From Lachnospiraceae bacterium (GTDB lineage: Bacteria; Bacillota; Clostridia; Lachnospirales; Lachnospiraceae): DNA of 64,000 nt. Location of the stretch: the NCBI GenBank assembly GCA_017468395.1, contig JAFUIR010000011.1, forward strand, positions 1 through 64,000, in the 5' to 3' direction. The notes below the pieces were generated by a model. That model had not been told where the DNA came from, ran no database searches, and saw only the letters and a program-made list of their open reading frames with translations. Below, in pieces: positions 8,950 to 17,738 of this stretch. A program made the translations under genes and the position numbers. Positions within the stretch are counted from its first letter, which is position 1. Every line of letters starts with the position of its first letter.

Positions 8950-9606
8950 ATGGAAGAAAAGAAAGTACTGACAGACAAAGAAATGAAAGTGGCACGCTAC
9001 CGCGAACTGAACAAATCAGCAAAGCCCGGACAAATCGTTTTTGCAGGTTCTTCTTTGATGGAAATGTTCCCAATTAACAAATTTCTGGAGGAACGCGGGA
9101 TAGACACCCTTATCTACAACCGTGGTATCGGCGGTTTTGTGACAACCGAACTGCTGGAAGTGCTGGATGTCTGCGTTTTGGATCTAAAACCACGCAGGCT
9201 TTTTATCAACATCGGCACCAATGATTTAAGCAATGCAGACATCCCCATAGAAACCATGATTGACACTTACGACCGGATTGTTACAACTGTGGAACAGAAC
9301 ATTCCCGGCATCGAAATTTACTTTATGGCTTACTACCCCATTAACTATGAGGCTGCCACCGAAGAAATGAAGGAGTGCTTGAAAGTCCGCACCAACGAAA
9401 AAATCAATCTGGCTAATGCAGAGGTGGCCAAACTGGCAGAAAAGCACCATCAAAGATACATCGATGTGAACAAAAATTTAAAAGATGAGCAGGGCAGGTT
9501 GAAAGCAGAATACACCATCGAGGGCATGCACATTTTCGAAGAGGGCTACCGCGTTATTTTTGAAGATGTCATGAAATATGTAAACGAACCTGCCTGGAAT
9601 AATTAA
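8950..9606 (+). CDS. SGNH/GDSL-family hydrolase (esterase/lipase-like)
   Basis: A 218-residue cytosolic protein (no signal peptide) with the SGNH blocks: FAGSSLMEMF (block I, GSS replacing GDS, catalytic serine), a conserved glycine in GIGGF (block II), INIGTNDLSN (block III, the Asn of the oxyanion hole) and EGMHIFEEGY (block V, catalytic His, with Glu in place of the usual Asp). Family members hydrolyse lysophospholipids or acetylated sugars; the substrate is not predictable. The ATG at 8950 follows AGGAGG; a longer frame upstream runs over the serpin promoter and is not credible. Confidence 0.85.
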   Translation: MEEKKVLTDKEMKVARYRELNKSAKPGQIVFAGSSLMEMFPINKFLEERGIDTLIYNRGIGGFVTTELLEVLDVCVLDLKPRRLFINIGTNDLSNADIPIETMIDTYDRIVTTVEQNIPGIEIYFMAYYPINYEAATEEMKECLKVRTNEKINLANAEVAKLAEKHHQRYIDVNKNLKDEQGRLKAEYTIEGMHIFEEGYRVIFEDVMKYVNEPAWNN

Positions 9607-9616
9607 TTCCTTAAAC

Positions 9617-9671
9617 AAAAAACCCGAAATTACTTCTATTTTTTAAAAATAAGTAATTTTCGGGTTTTTTA
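9617..9671. terminator. Bidirectional terminator between convergent genes
   Basis: The stem ACCCGAAATTACTT / AAGTAATTTTCGGGT is flanked by an A run and a T run, so it can end the SGNH gene on the plus strand and the M3 peptidase gene on the minus strand. Confidence 0.85.
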
Positions 9672-9679
9672 ATAGTTTT

Positions 9680-11353
9680 TTACTTAATTTTCTTTTCCAG
9701 TTTCTCTACCATGTCTTTGATACATCCCTCTTCAAAAGGATTCACCAAACCTACAGCGGGTATCATATTGGTAAAGAAGTCGCTGGCGGAAAGGTTACAC
9801 AGTTTCAGATAACTTTGCCATGCCTTATCAAAATCTTCATCCATCATTACTTTATATTCCATTGCACAAGTCTGGGCAATACAGTAATCAATGTAATAGA
9901 ACGGATAATTATAAATGTGCAATTGTTTCTGCCAAAAGCCGCCCTCAGCGAAACGCTTGCAATCACCGTAATCCAGGTGGGGCTTGTATTCTTTTTCCAG
10001 TCTTGACCACGCCGCATTTCTCTGAGCAGGCGTCAGACCTGGATTTTCATAAACAATATGCTGGAACTCATCTACCATACAGCCGTAAGGGATAAAGGCA
10101 GCCGCATCTTCCAAGTGCATGGAAAGATAGTCTTCTGCTCTGTCACCAAAAAACAGTTCCATCCATTTTTCCGTAAAGAACTCCATGGACATGGAATGAA
10201 TTTCTGCTGTCTCCATGGTAATGTCTGCGTGCTCCCGGATAGGGTCTTTACCGGACAAAAAGCCCTGAAAAGCATGACCGCACTCGTGAGTAATAACGTC
10301 CACGTCTCCGCTGGTTCCGTTAAAGTTGGCAAAAATGAAAGGCGAATTATAAACAGGCAGGTAGGTCATATAGCCACCGGCTTTTTTGGTCTTTCTTCCC
10401 AGCACATCAAACAACTCATTCTCCATCATAAACTCAAAAAATTCCTTGGTTTCAGGAGAAAGTTCCCTGTACATTTTCAGGCCGCTCTCCATGATTTCTT
10501 CCGGTGTTCCCGTAGGCGCCGGGTTACCGTTTAAGAAATATACTCCCTCATCGATATAAGAAAGTTTGTCCAGACCCAGACGTTTTCTTCTGCGGTCATG
10601 GAGTTTACTTGCAAAAGGAACGAAATATTCTTTAATCTGGTTGCGGAAAGTCTCTACTTCCTTGTTGCCGTAGCAGTTACGGTTCATACGATAGTAACCC
10701 AGTTCCAGATAGTTTTCATAACCCATGGCCTTTGCCTGCGCATCACGGTTTTTTACCAGTTTGTCGTAGATTTCATCCAGTTTGTCACCGTTTTCCTCAA
10801 AGAATGCTGCATATTTTTTCCAGGCTTTAGCACGGATTTCCCTATCCACATGAGTGAGGTACGGGCGCATCAAAGAAAGGTTCAAAGTTTCGCCTTCCCA
10901 ATCAATCTGTGCACTTGCAATCAATTTGTTATATTCGGTAACCAATGCATTTTCTTCCTGCATAAAAGGAATCAACTTCTCATCAAAAGATTTCAAATTA
11001 ATTTCCATGTTTTTGAAAGCCACTTTACCGATTTTGCTCTCCAGATAATCACGGTAAGGCGACTCATACATCTTTTTCTGATAGGCAATCACCAGATTGC
11101 TGAATATGGGACCTTGCTCATCGTAGTATTCCTGTTCCTTATCATAAAACTCATCCGTAGTATCCACGTCATGACGAATGTGGGCAATAGTCATCAATGT
11201 GCGCACTTTATCAGTCAGTTCATAATATTTCTGATGTACGGCAAACTGCTCTTCCCCACTTTTTGCAGCGTCAAATTCTGCCATGTTTTGGTTCATTTCC
11301 TCTGCGACTTTTCCAAAGTCCACCCGCTCATAAGGCATGTCTTTAAATTTCAT
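9680..11353 (-). CDS. pepF: M3-family oligoendopeptidase (PepF-like)
   Basis: A 557-residue cytosolic zinc metallopeptidase. The catalytic HEXXH motif appears as HECGH in DVITHECGHAFQGF, with the downstream MxEIHSMSMEFF glutamate region that supplies the third zinc ligand. The alpha-helical M3 fold and length match clostridial M3 oligoendopeptidases, which degrade short peptides. The ATG at 11353 is chosen because the protein begins with MKFKDMPYER as in the family; the longer frame to 11476 lacks homologous character and crosses the rubrerythrin terminator. It is convergent with the SGNH hydrolase gene and follows rubrerythrin. Confidence 0.9.
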   Translation of the reverse strand: MKFKDMPYERVDFGKVAEEMNQNMAEFDAAKSGEEQFAVHQKYYELTDKVRTLMTIAHIRHDVDTTDEFYDKEQEYYDEQGPIFSNLVIAYQKKMYESPYRDYLESKIGKVAFKNMEINLKSFDEKLIPFMQEENALVTEYNKLIASAQIDWEGETLNLSLMRPYLTHVDREIRAKAWKKYAAFFEENGDKLDEIYDKLVKNRDAQAKAMGYENYLELGYYRMNRNCYGNKEVETFRNQIKEYFVPFASKLHDRRRKRLGLDKLSYIDEGVYFLNGNPAPTGTPEEIMESGLKMYRELSPETKEFFEFMMENELFDVLGRKTKKAGGYMTYLPVYNSPFIFANFNGTSGDVDVITHECGHAFQGFLSGKDPIREHADITMETAEIHSMSMEFFTEKWMELFFGDRAEDYLSMHLEDAAAFIPYGCMVDEFQHIVYENPGLTPAQRNAAWSRLEKEYKPHLDYGDCKRFAEGGFWQKQLHIYNYPFYYIDYCIAQTCAMEYKVMMDEDFDKAWQSYLKLCNLSASDFFTNMIPAVGLVNPFEEGCIKDMVEKLEKKIK

Positions 11354-11371
11354 TTTACTATACCTCTTTCC

Positions 11372-11407
11372 AAAAAAATATTCCGGAGTACGGCAAGTAC
11401 CCCGGAA
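11372..11407 (-). terminator. Rho-independent terminator after rubrerythrin
   Basis: On the minus strand TTCCGGGGTAC and GTACTCCGGAA form a near-perfect stem followed by TATTTTTTT, ending the rubrerythrin transcript just before the oligoendopeptidase start. Confidence 0.85.
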
Positions 11408-11456
11408 CTCTGTTCTTATTTTACCCCAAATGATGGGTTTTGTAAATCTTTCTGAC

Positions 11457-12062
11457 TTATTTGCCCATCTGTTCATTTGTATAGGGCGCCAACTCCAGTC
11501 TCACAAAATAGCCCTTGTCGTTGTGACACACAGGACAAACCGGAGGCACTACTGTGCCTACATGAATATTTCCGCATTCCATACACATCCACGCCGTCTC
11601 CACGGAAGAAACAAAAAGTTCATTATTCTCCAGCATTTCTGCAAATTTACCGAAGCGGTCGCCGTGAGTTTTTTCAATTTTTGCAATCTGGTAAAAAGAG
11701 GACGCCACTTCCAAGAAACCTTCTTCCTTTGCCTTGTCACCAAAGGCTTTGTAAACGTCGTCATGTTCCTCATATTCGTTGTGTTGTGCCATACGGAGAA
11801 GCTTCGCCACATCCGAACTGATATCTATAGGATAGGAACCTTCGATATGAATATTTTCCCCGCTTAATTTGGATAAATGCTTATAAAAGATTTCAGCGTG
11901 CTCTTTTTCCTGGTCTGCCGTAAAACGGAACACCGCTTCCACAACATAGAGGTTTTGTTTCCTCGCCTCCCCTGCTGCGAAGGTATAACGGTTTCGAGCC
12001 TGACTTTCTCCTGCAAAAGCTTTCATCAAATTCTCTTTCGTAACACTGTCTTTAAATTCCAT
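11457..12062 (-). CDS. rbr: Rubrerythrin
   Basis: A 201-residue non-haem iron protein that reduces hydrogen peroxide in anaerobes. The N-terminal ferritin-like four-helix domain (residues 1-140) carries the di-iron Glu/His ligands (FAGESQARNRY, DQEKEHAEIFY, EVASSFYQIAKIEKTHGDRF). The C-terminal rubredoxin-like domain has two CxxC pairs (MCMECGNIH and PVCPVCHND) for an Fe(Cys)4 site. The single-gene transcription unit ends in its own terminator and is divergent from the OFA carrier gene across 240 bp. Confidence 0.95.
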   Translation of the reverse strand: MEFKDSVTKENLMKAFAGESQARNRYTFAAGEARKQNLYVVEAVFRFTADQEKEHAEIFYKHLSKLSGENIHIEGSYPIDISSDVAKLLRMAQHNEYEEHDDVYKAFGDKAKEEGFLEVASSFYQIAKIEKTHGDRFGKFAEMLENNELFVSSVETAWMCMECGNIHVGTVVPPVCPVCHNDKGYFVRLELAPYTNEQMGK

Positions 12063-12215
12063 TGCCTTACTATTTCCCTTTCTTTAAAAATTTCTTACTC
12101 ATAGTATGGAAATTCTCGGAAATTTTATACCTCTGTAACCTCTTTTTTAAGATATTGTATAATAATAAGTACATTCTTGCTTTTTACAAAATTTAGGAGT
12201 AAAATGGCAAAGGAT

Positions 12216-12233
12216 ATGCTCATTTGTGAGCAT
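12216..12233. promoter_or_regulatory. Perfect 7-bp-arm palindrome, candidate operator
   Basis: ATGCTCATTTGTGAGCAT is an inverted repeat (arms ATGCTCA/TGAGCAT, 4-base spacer) in the intergenic region between rubrerythrin and the OFA carrier, about 70 bases before the carrier start. The size and symmetry fit a dimeric regulator site; the regulator is unknown. Confidence 0.4.
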
Positions 12234-12302
12234 TAATTATTAACAAAATCGCCAGATAAATACATATTTGACGAAACACAAACAGAAATGAGGGAAAGTA
12301 AA

Positions 12303-13664
12303 ATGAACAAATGGAGTAACAAATGGACTCGCGCGGCTATCCCTGCACTGCTTCTTCACTGCAGTATCGGTACCGTTTATTGCTGGTCTATCTTCAGTCA
12401 GGAAATCGCTGATTACATCGGTTTCACAAAGGGTGCAACTGAATGGGCATTCAGTTTCGCAATTTTCTTCCTTGGTATGTCAGCGGCATTCCTTGGAAAC
12501 GTTGTAGAAAAAGATATTCACAAATCATCTTTGATTGCAACCATCTGCTTTGCATTAGGTATGGCAGGAACCGGATTCTTCATCTGGTACGGTGGCCAGA
12601 ATCCCGGTAACATCCTTTCACTGCTCGGTATCTACCTTTGCTACGGTTTCATCATGGGTATCGGTCTTGGTACAGGTTACCTTTCTCCTGTAAAAACCCT
12701 GATGCTTTGGTTCCAGGACAGAAAAGGTCTTGCAACAGGTCTTGCAGTAGCAGGTTTCGGTGCTGCTAAAGCAATTGCCAGCCCTATTATGGAATCTATG
12801 CTTAAAGGTCTTGGCGAAGGCGGAATTTACAAAATGTTCCTGATTCTCGCTGCTATCTACTTTGTAATGATGTTCGTTGGCCATCTGCTTTTGAAAAAAC
12901 CTGAAGGCTGGCATGAACCTCAGAAAAAAGAAAAAGGCCAGGGCATTATGTCTGTTATCAAAACAAGACCTATCACAAACTATATTGGTATTTGGGTAAT
13001 GTTCTATATCAATATTACATGTGGTCTTGCATTGATTTCTCAGGAAAAAATGATTGTAAAATGTATCGGACTGGCTGCATTTGCAGGTGTTATTTCTACA
13101 GTATCCGCTATTTTCAATGCCGGCGGACGTTTAGGTTTGTCTGCAATGGCTGATAAGATGAAAGACAGAAACTCCATGTACAAAATCATTTTCGTGGCTT
13201 CTATCGCTCTTACAGCAGTAGTTATCCTTACAAACGGTATTAATAACGGTGCAACAAGCACAGTATTGATGATTCTCGTACTTGTACTTATTATGGTAGT
13301 AAACGCAGGTTACGGCGGAGGTTTCTCTAACGTTCCTACATTACTTTCCGACCAGTATGGTATGGGTAGCATTTCAGCGCTTCATGGTATTACCTTATCT
13401 GCTTGGGCATTTGCAGGTCTTACAGGTAACCAGCTTGCAAACTGGATTGTAAACAAATTCGGTGAATTTATCGACATGGACAAATGGGTTAATGAAGGAG
13501 TTAAGGTCGTAGTTGACCCCGCTAATCTCCTTGACGGACAGGTTGCTATCAACCCTACCGGTTATCAGACAGTATTGTTTGTAACCATTGCATTATACAT
13601 CGTTGCATTTTTAGCAAGCCTTTTCTTAGTAAAGAAACCCATCGAAGAAAAGAAAGAAGCATAA
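12303..13664 (+). CDS. OFA-family major facilitator transporter (oxalate/formate-antiporter-like)
   Basis: A 453-residue, 12-helix MFS carrier. OFA-family features are visible: the N-terminal HCSIGTVYCWSIF segment, YGFIMGIGLGTGYLSPVKT in helix 4, the WFQDRKGLATGLAVAGFG loop-helix 5 motif and GGRLGLSAMADKMKDR in the central loop. Family members exchange or take up organic anions (oxalate, formate, lactate, pyruvate); the substrate cannot be chosen here. The ATG at 12303 has AGGGAAAG in front; an ATG at 12288 lacks a site. The gene stands alone, divergent from rubrerythrin, and ends in a bidirectional terminator. Confidence 0.9.
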   Translation: MNKWSNKWTRAAIPALLLHCSIGTVYCWSIFSQEIADYIGFTKGATEWAFSFAIFFLGMSAAFLGNVVEKDIHKSSLIATICFALGMAGTGFFIWYGGQNPGNILSLLGIYLCYGFIMGIGLGTGYLSPVKTLMLWFQDRKGLATGLAVAGFGAAKAIASPIMESMLKGLGEGGIYKMFLILAAIYFVMMFVGHLLLKKPEGWHEPQKKEKGQGIMSVIKTRPITNYIGIWVMFYINITCGLALISQEKMIVKCIGLAAFAGVISTVSAIFNAGGRLGLSAMADKMKDRNSMYKIIFVASIALTAVVILTNGINNGATSTVLMILVLVLIMVVNAGYGGGFSNVPTLLSDQYGMGSISALHGITLSAWAFAGLTGNQLANWIVNKFGEFIDMDKWVNEGVKVVVDPANLLDGQVAINPTGYQTVLFVTIALYIVAFLASLFLVKKPIEEKKEA

Positions 13665-13679
13665 TCAATTAATAAAAAT

Positions 13680-13722
13680 CCCGGATACTCTAACCATCAT
13701 ACAGAGTACCCGGGTATTTTTT
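13680..13722. terminator. Bidirectional terminator between OFA carrier and CPBP protease genes
   Basis: The stem CCCGGATACTCT / AGAGTACCCGGG with a 12-base loop is followed by a long T run on the plus strand and preceded by an A run for the minus strand. Confidence 0.85.
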
Positions 13723-13731
13723 TGCCCTTTA

Positions 13732-14484
13732 TTAAATAAATAAAATCCAAATTACTTTAGACACAATATGACATCCCATATGTGCCACCATAGAATATTG
13801 AATACCATGCTTACGGTATAACCATCCAAACAACAGTCCGAAACCGCCGTTTAAAAGAAAACACCTAAATAAAATCAGCGGCGTAATCTCACCAAAAGCC
13901 AAAACCGTAGACGGCAGATGTCCTGCGGCGAAAACAATCGCTGCAATCACATTTGCTGCAATTACTATTCCTGTAGATGCTTTCTCATTCTTTCTATCAA
14001 ATATTTTCCAAAGAATAAATGCTATCAGTGACATGAAAAATAGCCTGAGCATTATTTCTTCCAAAATACCACCATACAGTACAGAGGCAATAAACGCTTC
14101 CACTGTAATTCCCGCAGTGTAACTATTGCCTATTCCCGGAATAATTTTTCCAAAAGTCCAGTAATCCAGACTAAACAAAATACCTGCCACAACTGTAACA
14201 ATAAGCACCTTGCATAACCTTTTCTTTTCAAAAGAAAAAACTTTCAAAATCCCTGTCTTTTCGGCTAAAATATATCCAAAGAAACTACAAATAAGACTAT
14301 ATCCGGCCACTTGAATTGTGGAAATGACCATCAGCACTTCTTTACTACCCAGTTGGGCAATAGCCTCTGCCAGTATATCTTCCGCATACAAATCAAATTG
14401 ATACAGACAGGTAAAAATTCCGCCCAGTACTGTGAAAGGTAAAAGAACCAGAGAAAAAATAAGAGGTTTTTTTAATTTACTCAT
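13732..14484 (-). CDS. CPBP-family intramembrane glutamic endopeptidase
   Basis: A 250-residue polytopic membrane protein with about eight hydrophobic segments. The CPBP/Abi signature is present: EEIMLR (the EExxxR motif, paired glutamates catalytic), FAAGH (second motif histidine) and HMGCH near the C-terminus. Such Rce1-like proteases cleave membrane proteins or peptides and are often linked to bacteriocin immunity or stress signalling. The start overlaps the end of the MerR-type regulator by 8 bp with GGAGGAAG upstream, indicating translational coupling. The substrate is unknown; the coupled regulator may itself be a target because it is membrane-embedded (inference). Confidence 0.88.
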   Translation of the reverse strand: MSKLKKPLIFSLVLLPFTVLGGIFTCLYQFDLYAEDILAEAIAQLGSKEVLMVISTIQVAGYSLICSFFGYILAEKTGILKVFSFEKKRLCKVLIVTVVAGILFSLDYWTFGKIIPGIGNSYTAGITVEAFIASVLYGGILEEIMLRLFFMSLIAFILWKIFDRKNEKASTGIVIAANVIAAIVFAAGHLPSTVLAFGEITPLILFRCFLLNGGFGLLFGWLYRKHGIQYSMVAHMGCHIVSKVIWILFI

Positions 14485-15211
14485 TTTCTTCCTCCTTTAC
14501 ACCATATGTTTCCACGCAGAAACCTTTATGCCCACATTTGGGACAGGTAAGTTTTCTGGTTTTGGGTGTATGGGACGCAAAAAATACTTCTTTTAACGAA
14601 GGTCTGAATATTTCGTGACACTGTGGACAGATATACATGGTGTGCTTGTAGTAATAAACACTAATCCATACGCCTAATGCCACTACAATGGACATTCCAA
14701 CCACAAAAGGCCACCAAATTCCCTTAGATATCCACAGAAGCAGCGTTGCCACTTCCACAATATCCATAAAAATTCCTACAGTAATAACCAACGCTCTCAC
14801 TTTGTTCAATTTTTTCTTGTTTTCCATAATATGCGCTATGTCACCGATGGATTCAACAGAGATATGGTCGTTTCCTTTTAACTCGGATTTCAGTTCCCCC
14901 AATACCTGCAATTTTTCCTGTCTGGATTTCATTTCACTGCGAAGTATTTCCTCCTGCTGCTCCAGCAAAATAGAAATAACACTTCCCGGATTCTTTTCCT
15001 CCAACAGTTCTTTGATACTATTGATAGGCAAGTCGATACTTCGAAGAAAGCAAATAATTTTCAATTTCTTTAAATCTGCTTCCGTGTATAATCTTCTTCC
15101 GCCCTCTGTTAAATCGCTAGGAACAAGAATTCCCCTATCATCATAGTACTGCACCGTTCTTACAGATACATCACAGAGTTTTGCCATTTCTCCCGTTGTG
15201 TAATTTGACAT
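14477..15211 (-). CDS. Membrane-anchored MerR-family regulator with zinc ribbon
   Basis: A 244-residue protein. The N-terminal MerR winged-helix domain (YTTGEMAKLCDVSVRTVQYYDDRG, then LKIICFLRSIDLPINSIKELL) is followed by a coiled coil, two hydrophobic segments (about 135-185) and a C-terminal zinc ribbon (CPQCHEIF ... CPKCGHKG). A membrane-tethered MerR with a zinc ribbon is an unusual one-component sensor. The ATG at 15211 is 8 bases from GGAGG; a GTG at 15220 abuts the site. It is coupled to the CPBP protease gene and has two direct TTACGCAG repeats in its promoter region. Confidence 0.88.
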   Translation of the reverse strand: MSNYTTGEMAKLCDVSVRTVQYYDDRGILVPSDLTEGGRRLYTEADLKKLKIICFLRSIDLPINSIKELLEEKNPGSVISILLEQQEEILRSEMKSRQEKLQVLGELKSELKGNDHISVESIGDIAHIMENKKKLNKVRALVITVGIFMDIVEVATLLLWISKGIWWPFVVGMSIVVALGVWISVYYYKHTMYICPQCHEIFRPSLKEVFFASHTPKTRKLTCPKCGHKGFCVETYGVKEEENE

Positions 15212-15245
15212 AGTTTTCACCTCCTTATGGTCTCACTTTACAATA

Positions 15246-15280
15246 TTACGCAGCGTCATAAGCAATAGGTTACGCAGGGT
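15246..15280. promoter_or_regulatory. Direct repeats in the MerR-type gene promoter
   Basis: TTACGCAGCGT (15246-15256) and TTACGCAGGGT (15270-15280) are spaced 24 bases apart just upstream of the MerR-type gene. MerR regulators commonly bind GACGC/GCGT-like symmetric elements in their own promoters, so these may be autoregulatory sites. Confidence 0.4.
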
Positions 15281-15297
15281 GATTTTTTAAAAATTTT

Positions 15298-15341
15298 AAA
15301 AAAACAGTCCTGTACCACAGATTTTGCTCCGGTACAAGACT
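15298..15341 (-). terminator. Terminator of the tRNA-Arg transcript
   Basis: On the minus strand AGTCTTGTACC pairs with GGTACAGGACT, followed by G and a long T run, 7 bases after the tRNA 3' end. Confidence 0.85.
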
Positions 15342-15347
15342 TTTTGA

Positions 15348-15419
15348 TGTTCCCTGGGGGAATCGAACCCTCAACTGCCCCTTAGGAGGGGGCTGTTATA
15401 TCCATTTAACTAAGGAAAC
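15348..15419 (-). tRNA. tRNA-Arg (anticodon CCT)
   Basis: The minus strand folds into a standard 72-nt cloverleaf: acceptor GTTTCCT/AGGGAAC with discriminator A, a short D arm, anticodon stem GCCCC/GGGGC with loop CTCCTAA (anticodon CCT, decoding AGG), and a T arm with GGTTCGATTCC. CCA is not encoded. Confidence 0.95.
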
Positions 15420-15476
15420 CCATATTCGGGCAATTTGAAATAAATTACCTCACAACAGTATCAAATTATATCATAC

Positions 15477-15506
15477 CCGGACAGAACGTGCAATCATTCT
15501 GTCCGG
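15477..15506. other. Strong hairpin between the DUF3881 gene and tRNA-Arg
   Basis: CCGGACAGAA (15477-15486) and TTCTGTCCGG (15497-15506) form a perfect 10-bp stem with a 10-base loop just downstream of the DUF3881 stop codon. There is no T run after it on the minus strand, so it may stabilise the mRNA 3' end or be a weak terminator. Confidence 0.6.
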
Positions 15507-15537
15507 ATTCTGATAAACAAAATTTGTTCCCATTTAA

Positions 15538-16422
15538 TTATTCTGTAGGAAAGTTAATAAATCCCTGCAACCATATGGTTCCTTTAAATCTTCGGCCTGC
15601 TGCCGGTTCCCCGTATAAATCCTGCTGATTGATACAAAGGTCAAAGGTAAGTTCGTTGCAGTTTATTGTCATATGGTACAGTTCCTCCCCGGTCATTTTA
15701 TTTCTCACCGGATGAACATCCAAAATCTCCCCTAAAATGGAATATTGGTCACATTCCACTCCATAGGGCATAAAATAAGTATCTACCAAACTAAATACAT
15801 CTTCTTTTTGAATTTTTTTGGATATAGTTGTGTAAATATCCATATCCTCAAACGTCAAAGTTTCAATTGCCTCCTCATCGCCTTTTCTGGCAGCAGCAAT
15901 CAGATTTCTTCTGTTTGTGGACTCTTTCTTAACCTGCCTCTTTTGCTCCTCGTTTTTCTGGATAGGCATCATAATGGTTCCTTGCAAGGAAAGCGCAGAG
16001 AGAGTCAGCGTTGTTCCCCTGATAGGAAGCTGCCTGCTTACCTGGGCTTTCACATATGGAATCATATTCTGCAAATAAAAGATAAGTGATACGCCTACTT
16101 TGGAATCGTCACATATTCCGGCATAAGATTCCTTGGCTGCATGACGCTCCACGGAAACATCCTCTTCCGAAGAAATTCCGGTGCCTCTCAAATATGGATA
16201 ATAGTAATCATAGATGAACTTATCTGCCTCATCAAATTGACCACAAACAGCCATTCCTATGTTTTCTCCATAATCCTTGCAAAATTCTCCAAGCAAAATT
16301 TCGTCTGCATTGGTGGTATATGCCCGGGTTGTAGCGTTCAATACGATATCCGAAATCATTTCTTTCATTTTTTTTCTATCCGTATATTCACTGAAGCCGA
16401 TGGCGCGCAAATATTTATGCAT
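15538..16422 (-). CDS. DUF3881-family protein
   Basis: A 294-residue soluble protein matching the DUF3881 family, which I know mainly from Clostridia: MHKYLRAIGFS at the start, EFCKDYGENIGMAVCG, PYLRGTGISSEEDVSVERH and ESYAGICDDSKVGVSLIFYL. Function is unknown. The ATG at 16422 follows AAGGAAT and matches the family start; a longer frame to 16458 is unlikely. It lies 13 bp downstream of serS and is probably the last gene of the parA-parB-DUF4446-HD-GYP-serS run. Confidence 0.85.
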   Translation of the reverse strand: MHKYLRAIGFSEYTDRKKMKEMISDIVLNATTRAYTTNADEILLGEFCKDYGENIGMAVCGQFDEADKFIYDYYYPYLRGTGISSEEDVSVERHAAKESYAGICDDSKVGVSLIFYLQNMIPYVKAQVSRQLPIRGTTLTLSALSLQGTIMMPIQKNEEQKRQVKKESTNRRNLIAAARKGDEEAIETLTFEDMDIYTTISKKIQKEDVFSLVDTYFMPYGVECDQYSILGEILDVHPVRNKMTGEELYHMTINCNELTFDLCINQQDLYGEPAAGRRFKGTIWLQGFINFPTE

Positions 16423-16435
16423 TGAAATTCCTTTC

Positions 16436-17713
16436 TTAGCCGATCTTCTCCTTGCCACCCATATAAGGCTGAAGTGCTTTTGGAATATTAACGCTTCCGT
16501 CTTCGTTTACGTTATTCTCCAAAAATGCAATCAATCCTCTGGGAGAAGCAAGTACGGTATTATTTAATGTATGCACATAGTATGTTCCGTTTTCGCCTTT
16601 TGTGCGGATACCCAAACGTCTTGCCTGAGCATCACCAAGAGTAGAGCAGGAACCAACTTCAAAATACTTCTTCTGTCTGGGGCTCCATGCTTCTACATCA
16701 CAGGATTTTACTTTCAAATCTGCCAAATCGCCACTACAACATTCCAGTGTACGCACAGGAATGTTTAAACTGCGGAAAAATTCAACTGTATAAGACCACA
16801 TTTTGTTATACCAGTCCATAGACTCCTCAGGTTTACATAACACAACCATTTCCTGCTTCTCAAACTGGTGCACACGGTAAACACCTCTTTCTTCGATACC
16901 ATGGGAACCAACTTCTTTTCTAAAACAGGGAGAGTAAGAAGTCATAGTTACGGGAAGGCTGCTCTCCTGCACAATCTGACCTTTAAACTTACCAATCATA
17001 GAATGCTCGGATGTACCGATGAGGAAAAGGTCTTCTCCTTCGATTTTGTACATCATTGCTTCCATTTCTGCAAAACTCATAACGCCATTAACAACACTGC
17101 TGCGAATCATGAAAGGAGGAATACAATAAGTAAATCCTTTATCAATCATGAAATCTCTGGCATAACTAATCATAGCAGAGTGAATTCTCGCCGCATCGCC
17201 CATGAGGTAATAGAAACCGTTACCGCTGGTACGTCCTGCTGCATCTTTATCCAAACCGCTCATTTTATCCAAAATATCTGCATGGTAAGGAACCTCAAAA
17301 TCGGGAACCACAGGTTCGCCATATTTCTGGATTTCCACATTTTCACTGTCGTCTTTACCTACGGGAACAGAAGGATCGATAATATTAGGAATAGTCATCA
17401 TAATTTTTGTGATTTTTTCCTGAAGTTCACCTTCCAGTACTTCCAGTTCAGCCAGTCTCTTTGCACCTGCTGCTACCAGTGCTTTCTTTTCTTCTGCCTC
17501 TTCTTTTTTGCCCTGAGCCATCAGCGCACCGATTTCTTTTGAAATCTTATTGCGGTTTGCGCGCAAATCATCTGCTTCCTGCTGGGTTTTACGGCTCTGC
17601 AAATCCAACTCTATTACTTCATCAACCAAGGGCAGTTTCTGATCCTGAAATTTCTTTTTGATGTTTTCCTTTACCACATCCGGGTTTTCTCTTAAAAATT
17701 TGATGTCTAACAT
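16436..17713 (-). CDS. serS: Serine--tRNA ligase
   Basis: Class II aminoacyl-tRNA synthetase of 425 residues, usual length. The N-terminal long antiparallel coiled coil (about 1-105) grips the tRNA-Ser variable arm. The catalytic core follows with motif 2 (SPCFRKEVGSHGIEERGVYRVHQF, split here by the usual loop), a TSEHS serine-binding motif and motif 3 (NNTVLASPRGLIAFLE). It charges tRNA-Ser and tRNA-Sec in the cytosol. There is no T-box leader: only 25 bp separate it from the HD-GYP gene upstream. The start has AGGAGA. Confidence 0.97.
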   Translation of the reverse strand: MLDIKFLRENPDVVKENIKKKFQDQKLPLVDEVIELDLQSRKTQQEADDLRANRNKISKEIGALMAQGKKEEAEEKKALVAAGAKRLAELEVLEGELQEKITKIMMTIPNIIDPSVPVGKDDSENVEIQKYGEPVVPDFEVPYHADILDKMSGLDKDAAGRTSGNGFYYLMGDAARIHSAMISYARDFMIDKGFTYCIPPFMIRSSVVNGVMSFAEMEAMMYKIEGEDLFLIGTSEHSMIGKFKGQIVQESSLPVTMTSYSPCFRKEVGSHGIEERGVYRVHQFEKQEMVVLCKPEESMDWYNKMWSYTVEFFRSLNIPVRTLECCSGDLADLKVKSCDVEAWSPRQKKYFEVGSCSTLGDAQARRLGIRTKGENGTYYVHTLNNTVLASPRGLIAFLENNVNEDGSVNIPKALQPYMGGKEKIG

Positions 17714-17738
17714 GACAGGTTCTCCTTATATTTAAATT

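Noticed and set aside
17714-17738. T-box leader before serS
   Set aside because: Only 25 bp separate serS from the upstream gene; no room for a T-box.
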